DNA of 64,000 nucleotides, taken from Planctomycetota bacterium. Its GTDB lineage: Bacteria > Planctomycetota > Phycisphaerae > UBA1845 > UTPLA1. Below, piece after piece: positions 1 through 8,871 of the stretch (position 1 is its first letter; each line of letters starts with the position of its first letter). The notes under the pieces were generated by a model. It searched no databases and had not been told where the DNA came from. It saw only the letters and a list, made by a program, of their open reading frames with translations. The stretch covers positions 1 to 64,000 of the forward strand of contig JACRIM010000046.1 in the NCBI GenBank assembly GCA_016235815.1, read 5' to 3'. Both the position numbers and the translations under genes were made by a program.

Positions 1-65
<65 letters not shown>

Positions 66-283
66 CCCTAGAATTGTCAGAAAACGACATGCTTGTCACT
101 CAACTTATGCTTAGTAAATTACACATGGAGACTTGCCCTATACCCACATTTGCATCAAAAAAAACTGATTCTGATAGGCAAGCAGACTGTGCCGTTGAGT
201 TTTATGCGTCCGGTCGCATCGCGTAAAGCAGCTTCATTGCCAATTGATATTCGTGTTTCAACTTGGTTTTCGAGGGCCCCTAG

Positions 284-1447
284 ATGATTTCTCACATACA
301 CATGTTTTTGTCCGTTGTTCTTGCCTTGGCAACCGCACAAGATACGAATTCGCCTGCAAACAGCATTCGAAGTATCCCGCCTATTGATGCCGGTCTAAAG
401 ACTGGACCCGAAATGGCAAAAGGAGAAGTTGAAGGCGCGGAGAAGCAGAGGCAACTTACTGAACTACGGCACGCGATAGCGAGAATTGACACCGCACTAG
501 CGTCAGCCGCAAGTGACAAGACGTTGACTCTCTCGCTCGAGGCCGAGAAGCAGGAATTGCTTACAAGACGAACAGCACTCTTGAAAACAGCGCCTGACGA
601 TCCGCCGGAAGAAGCGTGGGCACTACTTCGCGCGCGACTTGGAGAAATACGTGCCATCGGCCAATCAACCGCGCCGATTAATATGTCCGATGCACAGCGG
701 CTGGTCGACTCACTTTACACTAATATCGATCCAAAGCTCAACAGTAACCTCCAACATTCAACGCTAACCAACATTGAGCGCTGCGGTTCTGCCAAGACCA
801 CGCCCGTGGCGGTTCGAAAGTACCTACGCGACAGTGTGTTGGATTACCACAATGCCGCGGCGGGGCAGTGTGACAGCAGCAATCAAGGCGCCTTGTGTTC
901 ACCTCTCTCGATGCTGGCATTGGCCCGGGCGATAGCCGGGACATCAACTCCCAATGACGATGAAGCCGTTGAAGTGTTCATGCAGCTTCATTCAGCAGCT
1001 ACCGAAAAGTGCGATGAGCTTCAGTGGGGTCGCGAGGGTGCCATCCTTAAGGAGATCTTCAAAAAGACAAGTGAAGGCTATCTTGTTGATGGAATCGATA
1101 CGCAGGAGCTTGAGGTGGTGGCAGTCGAATCATTGGAGCCTGAGGACATTGCGCGTTTACTTCGTCGCATTCGACGGTTGCTTCGCGCTCCACCTCAACG
1201 CATCTCTTCGCAGACACTAGCCGCCATTGATCAGAATTTGGTTCGACTTGCCGGACTTGACCTTAATCAAAAAAACTGGGATGCGTGGGGCGATGCCGTC
1301 GTTGCGATGGAACCTTCTCGTGCGACACCCAGTTTGCGTGCAATTGTTGTTCAGTCGACAGCCCGACCAGCTTCAGCAAAGTCAAACCGGCTCAAAAGAG
1401 CAATCAAGATGTATTCCAGTTTTGAAGAGAAAGCACCACCGCACTAG
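284..1447 (+). CDS. Secreted protein of unknown function
   Basis: A 387-residue protein I do not recognise. It starts with a hydrophobic stretch (FLSVVLALATAQ, residues 7-18) that fits a signal peptide cleaved before about residue 20, so it is probably exported. Residues about 45-110 are rich in E, K, R, L and A and are probably helical or coiled-coil. Two Cys lie in the middle (RCGSAK; QCDSSN) and another in KCDELQ. The start at 284 has a GAGGG Shine-Dalgarno about 8 bases upstream; an in-frame ATG at 302 is the alternative. The gene precedes a second small secreted protein on the same strand, but 81 bp separate them, so co-transcription is only possible. Its GC is lower than that of the genes from 2.1 kb onward, which may mark it as accessory. 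Confidence 0.75.
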   Translation: MISHIHMFLSVVLALATAQDTNSPANSIRSIPPIDAGLKTGPEMAKGEVEGAEKQRQLTELRHAIARIDTALASAASDKTLTLSLEAEKQELLTRRTALLKTAPDDPPEEAWALLRARLGEIRAIGQSTAPINMSDAQRLVDSLYTNIDPKLNSNLQHSTLTNIERCGSAKTTPVAVRKYLRDSVLDYHNAAAGQCDSSNQGALCSPLSMLALARAIAGTSTPNDDEAVEVFMQLHSAATEKCDELQWGREGAILKEIFKKTSEGYLVDGIDTQELEVVAVESLEPEDIARLLRRIRRLLRAPPQRISSQTLAAIDQNLVRLAGLDLNQKNWDAWGDAVVAMEPSRATPSLRAIVVQSTARPASAKSNRLKRAIKMYSSFEEKAPPH

Positions 1448-1528
1448 AGTTTGTGGAAATCCTTTTTCTATGTTTAAGATAATTGTACCTCACGATGGTG
1501 TGGGGTGCAGTATTTTGGAGGAACATCA

Positions 1529-1771
1529 ATGAAAGGCAAACTAACCAAAGCGGTATGTGCAATTATTGCGATAGGTGCGATATTGCAATATGTAAACGGG
1601 CAAGATTGCCCCGTGTACGTTAGCGATCCCCACGAGTGCGCGACACAATGCGGAGATGAACTGTCTGGCTGGGATTGTTGCGACGCCAGCTTTACCGGCG
1701 ATGAAAACCTCCACTGCTGGCTCGATGTATGGTGTCGATTCAATCCCAATTCGCTCGCTTGCACCGGTTAG
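1529..1771 (+). CDS. Small secreted cysteine-rich protein
   Basis: An 80-residue protein. The ATG at 1529 is preferred over the upstream in-frame start at 1505 because GGAGGA lies 7 bases before it and because the protein then begins with a standard signal peptide: MKGK, a hydrophobic core (VCAIIAIGAILQYV) and a break after NGQ. The predicted mature part is about 55 residues and holds eight Cys (DC, EC, QC, DCC, HC, WC, AC), enough for four disulfides. It is acidic and rich in W, D and C. No family is recognised. A strong intrinsic terminator follows 30 bp after the stop. Function is unknown; a disulfide-stabilised extracellular peptide is the plain reading. Confidence 0.75.
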   Translation: MKGKLTKAVCAIIAIGAILQYVNGQDCPVYVSDPHECATQCGDELSGWDCCDASFTGDENLHCWLDVWCRFNPNSLACTG

Positions 1772-1801
1772 CTGGTATTGCCTGCACGATTGCATGTTTG
1801 A

Positions 1802-1831
1802 GCCCGCAGTCACACAGCTGCGGGCTTTTTT
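1802..1831 (+). terminator. Rho-independent terminator
   Basis: An 8-bp perfect stem, GCCCGCAG at 1802-1809 pairing with CTGCGGGC at 1818-1825, encloses an 8-base loop and is followed directly by six T (1826-1831). It lies 30 bp after the stop of the small Cys-rich gene and ends that transcript. Confidence 0.9.
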
Positions 1832-2128
1832 GTCACCCGAGATCATGGGTTTGAAGGCATGCCTGTCCTCGTGGAGCCTTGGGCAGACTCAAGTTCATTT
1901 TTGCATACGAGCTGTCGCCAGCGACCGCGTTATTCCAGCTCCCGTTCGCTTTTATCGCCTGCTGTTGACGCTTGGTTGTCAACACAAGCGAGATCCCCAG
2001 GCTATTTTGAAGGAGCCCGATGGCGATCAGGGGGCTGGCGCTGTAAGCAGTCATTCTTGGAATTTTCATGACAGGATGTCGCTGCCGTTACCGTCTCATT
2101 CCCATACAACATGGGAAAAGGTGAGCCA
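1832..2128. other. Intergenic, no gene seen
   Basis: About 300 bp between the terminator and the alpha/beta hydrolase gene. Short open frames here lack Shine-Dalgarno sequences, family motifs and the GC-rich third positions of the neighbours. It presumably holds the promoter of the hydrolase gene, but no clear -35/-10 pair is visible. Confidence 0.5.
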
Positions 2129-3175
2129 ATGCCGAGCAAGTGGATTCGAATCGGCCTTTTGACTGTCGTGGGAGCGTACGTCGCGGCATTTACGCCGGCT
2201 CAAGCCGAGCCGCCTACGTGGTCTGTCGCGTTTGACACAAACGAAAAGCTCCCGAAGGAGTTCAAACAATTCACCATAAAGCGGGCTGACGGCTCCGACA
2301 TGACCGCCTTCCTCGGTCATTGGAGCGAAGATCACAATGCGAAAAAGCCGCTCATCATCTTCTGCGAAGGCTCGGGCGCAGGCTCGCTCTTCATGAAGGT
2401 CGGCGACAAAATTGGGTCCAGCCTCTTTGGCATTCTCGCCAAGGCGGCGTGCAAGGATTACCACGTCGTTTCCATTGAAAAGCGCGGCGTGAAGTTCCTC
2501 GATCGCGGCCCCGCGCCCGGCTCGGGCGAAGGCGCCTCCGACGAATACAACGAACATGCCACGCTGGAGGATCGCACCGACGACGTGTGCCTGCTCATCG
2601 CGGAATTGCTCAAGCAGCCGACGGTCGACGCATCGCGCGTGCTGGTTGTCGGGTCGTCCGAAGGGGCCGACGTCGCCGCCGCGGCCGCCGCCAAGGAGCC
2701 GCGCATCACGCATTGTGCCTGCATCTCCGGCGGCGGCGTGTGCCAGTTCTTTGATTTCGCCGTGCTTCGTCGCAAGCAAATGCAAAAGGAAGGCGCGTCC
2801 GCAGAGGAGATTGAAAAGTCCGTCGAGGAGTTGGAATCGCAGTATCAGGCGATCCTCCGCCAGCCGCGAAGCATCAAAAAGTTCTTCATGGGCCACGCCT
2901 ATCGACGTTGGTCGTCCTTCACGCTGACCTGCCCGGCCGACAGCCTCAGGAAATCATCCTGCAAGCTCTTCCTCGCGCACGGCTCCGCCGACGAAAGCGT
3001 GCCGGTGGAATCCTTCGACGCCTGCGTGTTTGACCTGATCCGCAGCGGCCGGGAAGAGATGACAATCAGGCGTTACCCCGGCCGTGGTCACGGTCTCATG
3101 ACGCCGGGCCTGAACGGAGCCGACGCCTTCAAGGAACTCTTCGACGATCTGCTCAAGTGGGCCGCAAAGGGTTGA
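2129..3175 (+). CDS. Exported alpha/beta hydrolase
   Basis: A 348-residue protein with a signal peptide (MPSKWIRIG..., hydrophobic core then AQA at about 25-27). It has the alpha/beta-hydrolase nucleophile elbow G-S-S-E-G with Ser at about residue 177 (preceded by VLVV) and a catalytic His in GRGHG at about 321. The acid is probably the Asp of the SADESVP segment. This layout fits the dienelactone-hydrolase or prolyl-oligopeptidase-like group of esterases and peptidases; the substrate is unknown. The start at 2129 is chosen because AAGGTGAG precedes it by 5-8 bases; an in-frame ATG at 2111 would only add six residues. The 3' end overlaps the convergent PHP gene by 23 bp. Confidence 0.8.
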   Translation: MPSKWIRIGLLTVVGAYVAAFTPAQAEPPTWSVAFDTNEKLPKEFKQFTIKRADGSDMTAFLGHWSEDHNAKKPLIIFCEGSGAGSLFMKVGDKIGSSLFGILAKAACKDYHVVSIEKRGVKFLDRGPAPGSGEGASDEYNEHATLEDRTDDVCLLIAELLKQPTVDASRVLVVGSSEGADVAAAAAAKEPRITHCACISGGGVCQFFDFAVLRRKQMQKEGASAEEIEKSVEELESQYQAILRQPRSIKKFFMGHAYRRWSSFTLTCPADSLRKSSCKLFLAHGSADESVPVESFDACVFDLIRSGREEMTIRRYPGRGHGLMTPGLNGADAFKELFDDLLKWAAKG

Positions 3176-4034
3176 CCGGCCGCTCGCCGCGGAGACGTTC
3201 CAGCCATTCATATGGCACCCGGCGCTTAGCGAATCCGGTCCCGCGCGTGACGGCTGTGCCGAGCGTGTGAAAGTCCGAGCCGCCGGTGGTGAGAAGTTCA
3301 AATCGCGCTGCCAACTCCGCGGCGAGTTTCGCCGTCGCGTCGTTGTGATCGGGATGGGATATTTCGATCGCGCTCAACCCCCCGTCGCGCAGATCGCGAA
3401 CCATTGTGGCAAGTTCAAGGTGTGACGACGTTTTGATCCGCCCCGGATGCGCCAACGACGCGACGCCACCCGCTTCGCGAATAATTCGAATCACCTCGGC
3501 GCCCGTCGGAGCAACGCGTGGCACATAGGCCGGCGCTTCATTTCCCAGATACCGCGAAAATGCCTGCTGAAAACTGCTCACCGCTCGTTGACGAATCAAC
3601 TCGTCGGCGATGTGCGGCCGGCCAATCGCCGCGCCGGCGTGCCGCTTACAAATCGCGCGATAGTCAATGACAACCCCCATACACCGCAGCCGCGCGATGA
3701 TCTCCTCATTCCGCGCGTGCCGATTCACCACCATTTTCGCGAGCGCATCGACCAATCCCGCGTTCGTCGCATCGATGAAATAGCCGAGGATGTGCAGTCG
3801 ATGGCGACCATATTCGGCTTCCATCTCAATGCCCGGCACGAATTCCATTCCGAGCTGAGTCGCCGCGTCCTCGGCCTCCGCAAGCCCCGCCGTCGCGTCA
3901 TGATCGGTGAGTGAAACCGCCGAAAGCCCGCGCGCCGCGGCCATTTCCATGACCTTGCACGGCGCGTATCGCCCGTCCGACGCCATGGAGTGCAGGTGCA
4001 GATCGATCCAGCGTCGCGCGGGAACCATCATCAT
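3153..4034 (-). CDS. PHP-domain phosphoesterase (RNase AM / nucleoside-bisphosphate phosphatase type)
   Basis: A 293-residue PHP-fold metal-dependent phosphoesterase of the YciV/TrpH group. The N-terminal metal motif HLHS (residues 13-16) is followed by SDG, then TDHD at about 43-46, GIEME at about 69-73 with HILGYF after it, and SLAHPG and GSDFH motifs in the C-terminal half. These supply the trinuclear metal site of the family. Characterised members remove phosphate from 3',5'-nucleoside bisphosphates or trim RNA 5' ends (RNase AM). Three ATG codons in a row open the gene; the first is annotated. The gene begins 3 bp after the cysC stop, so the two are probably co-transcribed. Pairing with the APS-kinase gene is suggestive, because PAPS use yields adenosine 3',5'-bisphosphate, a substrate of this family. 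Confidence 0.85.
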   Translation of the reverse strand: MMMVPARRWIDLHLHSMASDGRYAPCKVMEMAAARGLSAVSLTDHDATAGLAEAEDAATQLGMEFVPGIEMEAEYGRHRLHILGYFIDATNAGLVDALAKMVVNRHARNEEIIARLRCMGVVIDYRAICKRHAGAAIGRPHIADELIRQRAVSSFQQAFSRYLGNEAPAYVPRVAPTGAEVIRIIREAGGVASLAHPGRIKTSSHLELATMVRDLRDGGLSAIEISHPDHNDATAKLAAELAARFELLTTGGSDFHTLGTAVTRGTGFAKRRVPYEWLERLRGERPVNPLRPT

Positions 4035-4037
4035 AAT

Positions 4038-4649
4038 TTAGATGATGCCCATCTTCTGCAGGCCGGCCGCGAGCTGCGCGACGCAATCCTCCAGTTTATG
4101 CTCGGCCGTTTTGAGCGTGATCTCCGGCTTGAGCGGCGCCTCATAGGGGTCGCTCACGCCGGTGAAGTTCGGGATCTCCCCCGCGCGGGCCTTCTTGTAA
4201 AGACCCTTTGGGTCGCGCTTCTCGCACTCATCCACGGGCGTGTCGATGAATACCTCGACAAACGGCAGCTTGCCCGCGTCGTGCAACTGCCGCACGAGAT
4301 CGCGGTCGGCTCGATAGGGACTGACGAACGACGTGATGGTGACCACGCCGGCATCGCCGAAGAGCTTCGCCACTTCGCCGATGCGCCGGATGTTCTCCGC
4401 GCGGTCGGCGGCTGAGAAGCCGAGATTCTTGTTCAGACCGTGGCGAATGTTGTCGCCATCCAACACATACGCCAGCCGGCCCTGTTGAACCAGGGCGTGC
4501 TCCAGTGAAAACGCAATCGTGCTCTTGCCGCTCGAGGGCAGCCCGGTCAGCCAGATGGTGCAGCCCTTCTGCCCCAGCAGCTTCTCGCGCGATCCGCGCT
4601 CGACATGCCCCTCATGCCATACGACGTTTGTTGCCTTGATCTCGCTCAT
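4038..4649 (-). CDS. cysC: Adenylylsulfate (APS) kinase
   Basis: A 203-residue APS kinase, which phosphorylates adenosine 5'-phosphosulfate to PAPS in the cytoplasm. It shows the Walker A motif GLPSSGKS (residues 36-43), the DGDN motif with the following RHGLN segment, the FVSPYR motif, FVEVFIDTP, and the GLYKKARAGEI lid typical of CysC. Length is standard. The ATG at 4649 is chosen because CGGAGAAAGC stands directly upstream; a GTG at 4670 would add seven residues without support. It lies directly upstream of the PHP phosphatase gene and near cysK, giving a small sulfur-metabolism neighbourhood. Confidence 0.95.
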   Translation of the reverse strand: MSEIKATNVVWHEGHVERGSREKLLGQKGCTIWLTGLPSSGKSTIAFSLEHALVQQGRLAYVLDGDNIRHGLNKNLGFSAADRAENIRRIGEVAKLFGDAGVVTITSFVSPYRADRDLVRQLHDAGKLPFVEVFIDTPVDECEKRDPKGLYKKARAGEIPNFTGVSDPYEAPLKPEITLKTAEHKLEDCVAQLAAGLQKMGII

Positions 4650-4682
4650 GCTTTCTCCGTACCGTCCCACCGGGACAATTGC

Positions 4683-5100
4683 CTAATCATTTCGCCAGTC
4701 GTCAATGACAAGAGGATAACCGAGCAACTGGATACGGCGAAAGTGGTCGATGTTGCCGGTCGCAAGGTGTAATCTCTCATGAATACAGATCGCCGCAATG
4801 AACGGCTCGGCCGATGGGTTGACCGCCGCGATCGAGATCCGCGAAGATTCGCCCTGCAATCACTGAGGCCTCTACAGTCAACGAGACCGTTTCGAACATT
4901 GTTAGATCTGCGATGAATCGTTCAAGGCGGCCTGAGTCACCACGCTTATGAAATCCTTTCACGATTTCTGCAACCGTGACGACGCTTATTGTGATCCGCG
5001 AGTGTTCGGCCAAATAATCAGTGGCACGCGCAATGACGTTCGGATTCTTTCCCCTTAGAACCTCGGAAAAGATATCCGTATCGAGAAGGGTCTTATCCAC
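4683..5100 (-). pseudogene. VapC-type PIN-domain toxin, frameshifted
   Basis: The first part encodes a PIN-domain RNase toxin: LLDTDIFSEVLRG (first catalytic Asp), then SVVTVAEI with the conserved Glu. Translation from the GTG at 5100 overlaps the antitoxin stop in the usual coupled way (GTGGATAA). The frame breaks after GQPIGRA: the annotated frame stops at 4777, while the family's C-terminal half continues in another frame (EPFIAAICIHERL, then HLATGNIDHF, ending at the TAG at 4683-4685). Reading through needs a net change equal to +5 bases. Adding back one CGAGC unit at the break restores GRAEPFIAA, so a 5-bp tandem repeat probably lost a copy. The toxin as written would lack its last catalytic acids. 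An assembly error is the alternative. Confidence 0.85.
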
Positions 5101-5326
5101 CTGCTGCTCGAAGGGGTCTTTCGCGGTCGGCCATCGCCTCTGAGACGATGGCATCCATCAGATCACTGGCATCGCCAAAAAGGCCAATGCAAGAACGATT
5201 GTCCGAGTGCTCCTGGCGCAAATAAACCACCACGTCCGCAACTTCGCCACTCGGAAGCTCCGACGATTCGATTTCGATCCGCCCACCTGGGCGAATCTCC
5301 ACAGTTTTTCGGAACGGTTTCCTCAT
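5093..5326 (-). CDS. Antitoxin of the adjacent VapC-like toxin
   Basis: A 77-residue protein whose stop overlaps the start of the PIN-domain toxin by 8 bases, the normal arrangement of a toxin-antitoxin operon. The N-terminus (KTVEIRPGGRIEIESSELPSG followed by VVVY) is a short beta-rich segment like those of small antitoxins paired with PIN toxins. The C-terminal part is acidic and helical and would bind the toxin. It appears intact although its partner is frameshifted. It is separated by 66 bp from cysK upstream, so it may have its own promoter. Confidence 0.7.
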   Translation of the reverse strand: MRKPFRKTVEIRPGGRIEIESSELPSGEVADVVVYLRQEHSDNRSCIGLFGDASDLMDAIVSEAMADRERPLRAAGG

Positions 5327-5392
5327 ACGTGCATTTTAGCAAGCTCGGCTCAATTTCTCAAAGCAACCGCCACTGCGCCGCCCCATGTCGTC

Positions 5393-6340
5393 TTACGACA
5401 CGTCCTGAAACATGGCCGACGTCAAATACCGCTCCCCGCACGACGCCAGGATCACCACGATCATCTTTCCCGCGCTTTCGGCCCGCTGCGCCACCGTGTT
5501 CGCAGCGCAGAGTGCAGCGCCGGAGGAAATGCCGCACAAGATGCCCTCTTCCTTCGCAGCCCGGCGTCCCCACGTCATCGAATCAGCCGTGTTCACGCGA
5601 ATGATCTCGTCGTAAACCTTCGTATTTAGTATGCTCGGCACGAAGCCTGCACCGATTCCCTGGATGCCGTGCTTGCCTCGCTGGATCGGCTGACCGGCGC
5701 GCTGCTGGGTGAGGACCGGCGACTCCTCGGGCTCCACTGCTACGACATGAAACGACGGCTTCTTCTGTTTGATCGTCTCGCCGACGCCCGTGATTGTGCC
5801 GCCCGTGCCGATGCCAGAGATGAGCACGTCCGCTCGTCCATCGGAATCTTCCCAGATCTCCTGCGCCGTCGTTTTGCGATGCACGTCGGGATTTGCGGCA
5901 TTGTCGAATTGCTGCGGAATGAAACTGTTCGGCGTGTTCGCGGCAAGCTCGCTCGCCTTCGCAATCGCCCCGGGCATTCCCTCAGCGGCGGGCGTCAGCA
6001 CCAGATTCGCCCCCAGTGCCTTCAGCATCATCCGCCGTTCGAGGCTCATCGACTCCGGCATGGTCAGCGTCAGTTTGTATCCCTTCGCCGCGCAGACAAA
6101 CGCAAGTGCGATCCCCGTGTTTCCGCTCGTCGGCTCGATGATGTGCGTGTCCTTGTTGATCTTCCCGGCCGCCTCGCCGGCCTCGATCATGCTCTTGCCG
6201 ATTCGATCCTTGACGCTGGAGAGCGGGTTGAAGAACTCCAGCTTGGCATAGACCTCGGCCTTGGACTGAATGATGCGGTTGACCCGCACCATCGGCGTAC
6301 GGCCGACGGTTTCGAGGATGCTGTTGTAAAGACGAGCCAT
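5393..6340 (-). CDS. cysK: Cysteine synthase A
   Basis: A 315-residue PLP enzyme that makes L-cysteine from O-acetylserine and sulfide. The PLP lysine lies in SSVKDRIG (about residue 45), the substrate-binding loop is PTSGNTG (about 69-75), and the phosphate-binding loop is GTGGTITG. The C-terminal motif GISSGAA and the ending [10 protein letters not shown] are those of CysK/CysM enzymes. Length is standard. It is followed 66 bp later by the toxin-antitoxin pair and then cysC, so sulfur assimilation genes cluster here. Upstream is the Spy-like gene, about 100 bp away. Confidence 0.95.
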   Translation of the reverse strand: MARLYNSILETVGRTPMVRVNRIIQSKAEVYAKLEFFNPLSSVKDRIGKSMIEAGEAAGKINKDTHIIEPTSGNTGIALAFVCAAKGYKLTLTMPESMSLERRMMLKALGANLVLTPAAEGMPGAIAKASELAANTPNSFIPQQFDNAANPDVHRKTTAQEIWEDSDGRADVLISGIGTGGTITGVGETIKQKKPSFHVVAVEPEESPVLTQQRAGQPIQRGKHGIQGIGAGFVPSILNTKVYDEIIRVNTADSMTWGRRAAKEEGILCGISSGAALCAANTVAQRAESAGKMIVVILASCGERYLTSAMFQDVS

Positions 6341-6441
6341 GAATCACCTCCGCCGAAAAAGCAAAGAAGACATTCTAACGTCGGGGATTCTATTCACGGC
6401 GATTGCCGCCGACCACGGACGAATGGTGGAGCCGACGGTTG

Positions 6442-7320
6442 TTACGGTTTCGGCGCTGCAGGCTCGCCCGGCTTCGCCCCTGCCGGATTCCCGTCCGCCG
6501 GCCTCGCTTCCTCCGCCTTCGCAGACCCATTGGGCTTCGGCGCCTCGCCTCGGCCCTTGGCTCGCGCCTCCACCTGCTCGCGCTGCGCCGGCGTCAGGAT
6601 CGCCATCACGGAGTCGTACAAGCGCAGCCCGGCCTGCTCGCGCGTGACTCGATCTTTCAGCCCCTTCTCCAGCTCCTGGTGTTGTTTGAAGACGTCGCCG
6701 ATCTGCGTCTTCTGCTCGCTTGTCAAATCGGTCACTCGATCCACAAATGCCTTCAGCATCCGCGGATTCTGCCGCAGGCGGCTACGCACATCGGTCGCTG
6801 TTCGGTCCGTCCAGATTCGATCGAAGGCCTCGCGCTGATCTTCGTGCATCACGGCCCGCACTTTTTCCTTGAAGACCGACTGCATGTTCGTCATTCGCTC
6901 GCGCACCGGCTTGGTGCGCTCGGTGAACTCCGTCCGAAGCTGCTGCAATCGGTCGCCGAGTTCCTTCATCTTTGCCTGGTCGCCGGCTTCCTGGACCTTG
7001 TTCAACTCGGCCCGGATCTTCGTCATCTCGGCGATCGTCTCCGGCGGCATCTTCATCTGTTCCCGCAACGCCGCCATAATCTGCTCATTCTCAACAGCGA
7101 GCTTGTCCACCTGCTCGCTCTGCGCCGGGTCCAGCTTCAACTCCGCCTTGAGCCGCTCCACCATGGCCGCCGACGTCGAAGGCTCCGGCCGTGCCGCCCG
7201 CATTCGATCGCGAATCTCCTGTGGTGTCGGCTCGCGGTGGTGCTGATCGGGCTGGCTTGTCTGCCCCATCACAGGAATCGCAGCAACGAACGACAGCAAA
7301 CAAACGACAGCAGCCTTCAT
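6442..7320 (-). CDS. Exported Spy/CpxP-like LTxxQ protein
   Basis: A 292-residue secreted protein, mostly helical. The start at 7320 (MKAAVV) is chosen because GGAGAATTGCC precedes it and it gives a clean signal peptide (VVCLLSFVAAIPVMG). An open frame extends to 7419 but lacks a ribosome-binding site. The mature part has two repeats of the Spy/CpxP type with LDPAQSEQVDKL and LTSEQKTQIGDV, plus LTPAQREQV near the end. These LTxxQ motifs mark periplasmic stress or chaperone proteins. The C-terminus is low-complexity, rich in A, P, K and G. The role here is unknown; a periplasmic chaperone or metal-stress function is inferred from the family. Confidence 0.75.
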   Translation of the reverse strand: MKAAVVCLLSFVAAIPVMGQTSQPDQHHREPTPQEIRDRMRAARPEPSTSAAMVERLKAELKLDPAQSEQVDKLAVENEQIMAALREQMKMPPETIAEMTKIRAELNKVQEAGDQAKMKELGDRLQQLRTEFTERTKPVRERMTNMQSVFKEKVRAVMHEDQREAFDRIWTDRTATDVRSRLRQNPRMLKAFVDRVTDLTSEQKTQIGDVFKQHQELEKGLKDRVTREQAGLRLYDSVMAILTPAQREQVEARAKGRGEAPKPNGSAKAEEARPADGNPAGAKPGEPAAPKP

Positions 7321-7415
7321 GGCAATTCTCCAATAGTTGGTAGACCCACGGCGCGCTCCACCGTTAGCCGGGCCGGCCCCACATCCTCTTACACCCAAAC
7401 GAAGGTTCGGCCGCG

Positions 7416-8735
7416 TCATTTCCCAATCCCCGGTTGCGGCGTCGGCAGGCCGTTTTTGGCGACGTCCTCAAACGCCTCGCAAAACATATCCAATTCCGTC
7501 AGGCTCGTATAGACGTTGGCCGACACGCGGATCCCTTCGAACTCGTCGTGCTTGATGGGCACAACAATGATCTTGTGTTTCTCCCAAAAATGCTCGGTGA
7601 GCTTCCCCGAATCCACCCCTTCCAACTGAATGGTCCCAATGGCACACGAATGGGCGGGATCAAGACTGGTATGCATTCGAACATTCGGCAGCTTCATCAA
7701 CCGCTTGGCCCAATAGTCGCGAAGGTAGCGCAGCCGATCCGCCTTGCGCTCGGCGCCGATGCCCTCCCAGAATGTCAACGCCTCGGCAATCGCCAGACGC
7801 CCCGCGTCGGGGTGCGTGCCGATCTCCTCGAACTTGCGAATGTCGTCCGACCTGGGCTTCTCCGCCGCCGTCAGCGGCCACACGTCTTTGATCCGATCCT
7901 TGCGAACATACAGGAAGCCGGTGCCGATCGGAGCCGTGCACCACTTGTGCAGGCTCACGCCGTACATGTCGCATCCGATCTCGCCTCCGTTACACGGAAA
8001 CTGTGCGAATGCATGGGCCCCATCGACAATGGACCAAATCCCGCGCGACCGCGCCAAGGCACAGACTTCCTTCACCGGCAGGATTTGACCCGTCATAAAT
8101 ATTGAGTGCGATACGAGAATCACCCGCGTCTTCGGCGTGATCGCCTTCTCAAACAAGCTCACGATCTCCGGCATCGAACGCGCCGGCGTGGGAATCTTGA
8201 ATTGTTTCAGCACAACGCCTTCGCGCGCGGCCCGCTGCTTGATCGTGGTGATCATCCGCGGGTAATCCTGCGTGGTCGTCAGGATTTCATCGCCCGGTTT
8301 CAGGTCAATTCCGTTGAGGGCGATCTGCAACGCCTCGCTGGCGTTTCGCGTGATCGCCATCTCGCCCGTCGCGCAGCCGAAGGCCTTCGCCAGCCGCGCC
8401 CGCACGTGCTCCACCTGCGGGTCCATGATCGTCCACAACGTTCGCACCGGGGCGTTGTTGGTGAATGTCAGGTGCCGTTCCTGCGCGCTCATCACCAACC
8501 GCGGTGCCGGGCAGCATCCGCCGTTATTCAGATTGATGATGGACCGATCGACATCGAACGCCTGCTGAATCTGAAACCAGAAGGATTCGTTGCCGCCCAT
8601 TCCCCCGCCGCCGCCGCCACCTCCACCGTCGCGCTCCGCAGCCGCCAGCCGCGCGGGCCAGTCCTCCTTGAGAAACGACACCACGCCCAGCGCAGCGCCC
8701 GTTGTCCGAAGAAATGCACGTCGGTCTTGAATCAT
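7416..8735 (-). CDS. Tat-exported class V aminotransferase (isopenicillin-N-epimerase-like)
   Basis: A 439-residue fold-type I PLP enzyme of the class V aminotransferase/CefD-like group. It begins with a twin-arginine signal (DRRAFLRTTG, then a hydrophobic stretch), so it should be exported folded with its cofactor. A run of nine glycines follows at about residues 37-45. The family core includes NNGGCCPAP, TRNASEAL, VDGAHA and the PLP lysine in SLHKWC. Members catalyse epimerisation, desulfuration or lyase reactions on amino acids; which one occurs here cannot be read. It lies divergent from the M28 peptidase gene, with about 135 bp of shared promoter region. Confidence 0.85.
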   Translation of the reverse strand: MIQDRRAFLRTTGAALGVVSFLKEDWPARLAAAERDGGGGGGGGGMGGNESFWFQIQQAFDVDRSIINLNNGGCCPAPRLVMSAQERHLTFTNNAPVRTLWTIMDPQVEHVRARLAKAFGCATGEMAITRNASEALQIALNGIDLKPGDEILTTTQDYPRMITTIKQRAAREGVVLKQFKIPTPARSMPEIVSLFEKAITPKTRVILVSHSIFMTGQILPVKEVCALARSRGIWSIVDGAHAFAQFPCNGGEIGCDMYGVSLHKWCTAPIGTGFLYVRKDRIKDVWPLTAAEKPRSDDIRKFEEIGTHPDAGRLAIAEALTFWEGIGAERKADRLRYLRDYWAKRLMKLPNVRMHTSLDPAHSCAIGTIQLEGVDSGKLTEHFWEKHKIIVVPIKHDEFEGIRVSANVYTSLTELDMFCEAFEDVAKNGLPTPQPGIGK

Positions 8736-8871
8736 GCGACACCCTCGTCCGAATCGTACTCGGAACCCTCAAGGCGGCAATCAAAAACCGCCCTCATTCC
8801 AAATCCCCAATTGCGGGCCATGCCGAATCCCCTATCATTTCAGCCTTTCGCAAACACCCCCGGGGATACCC

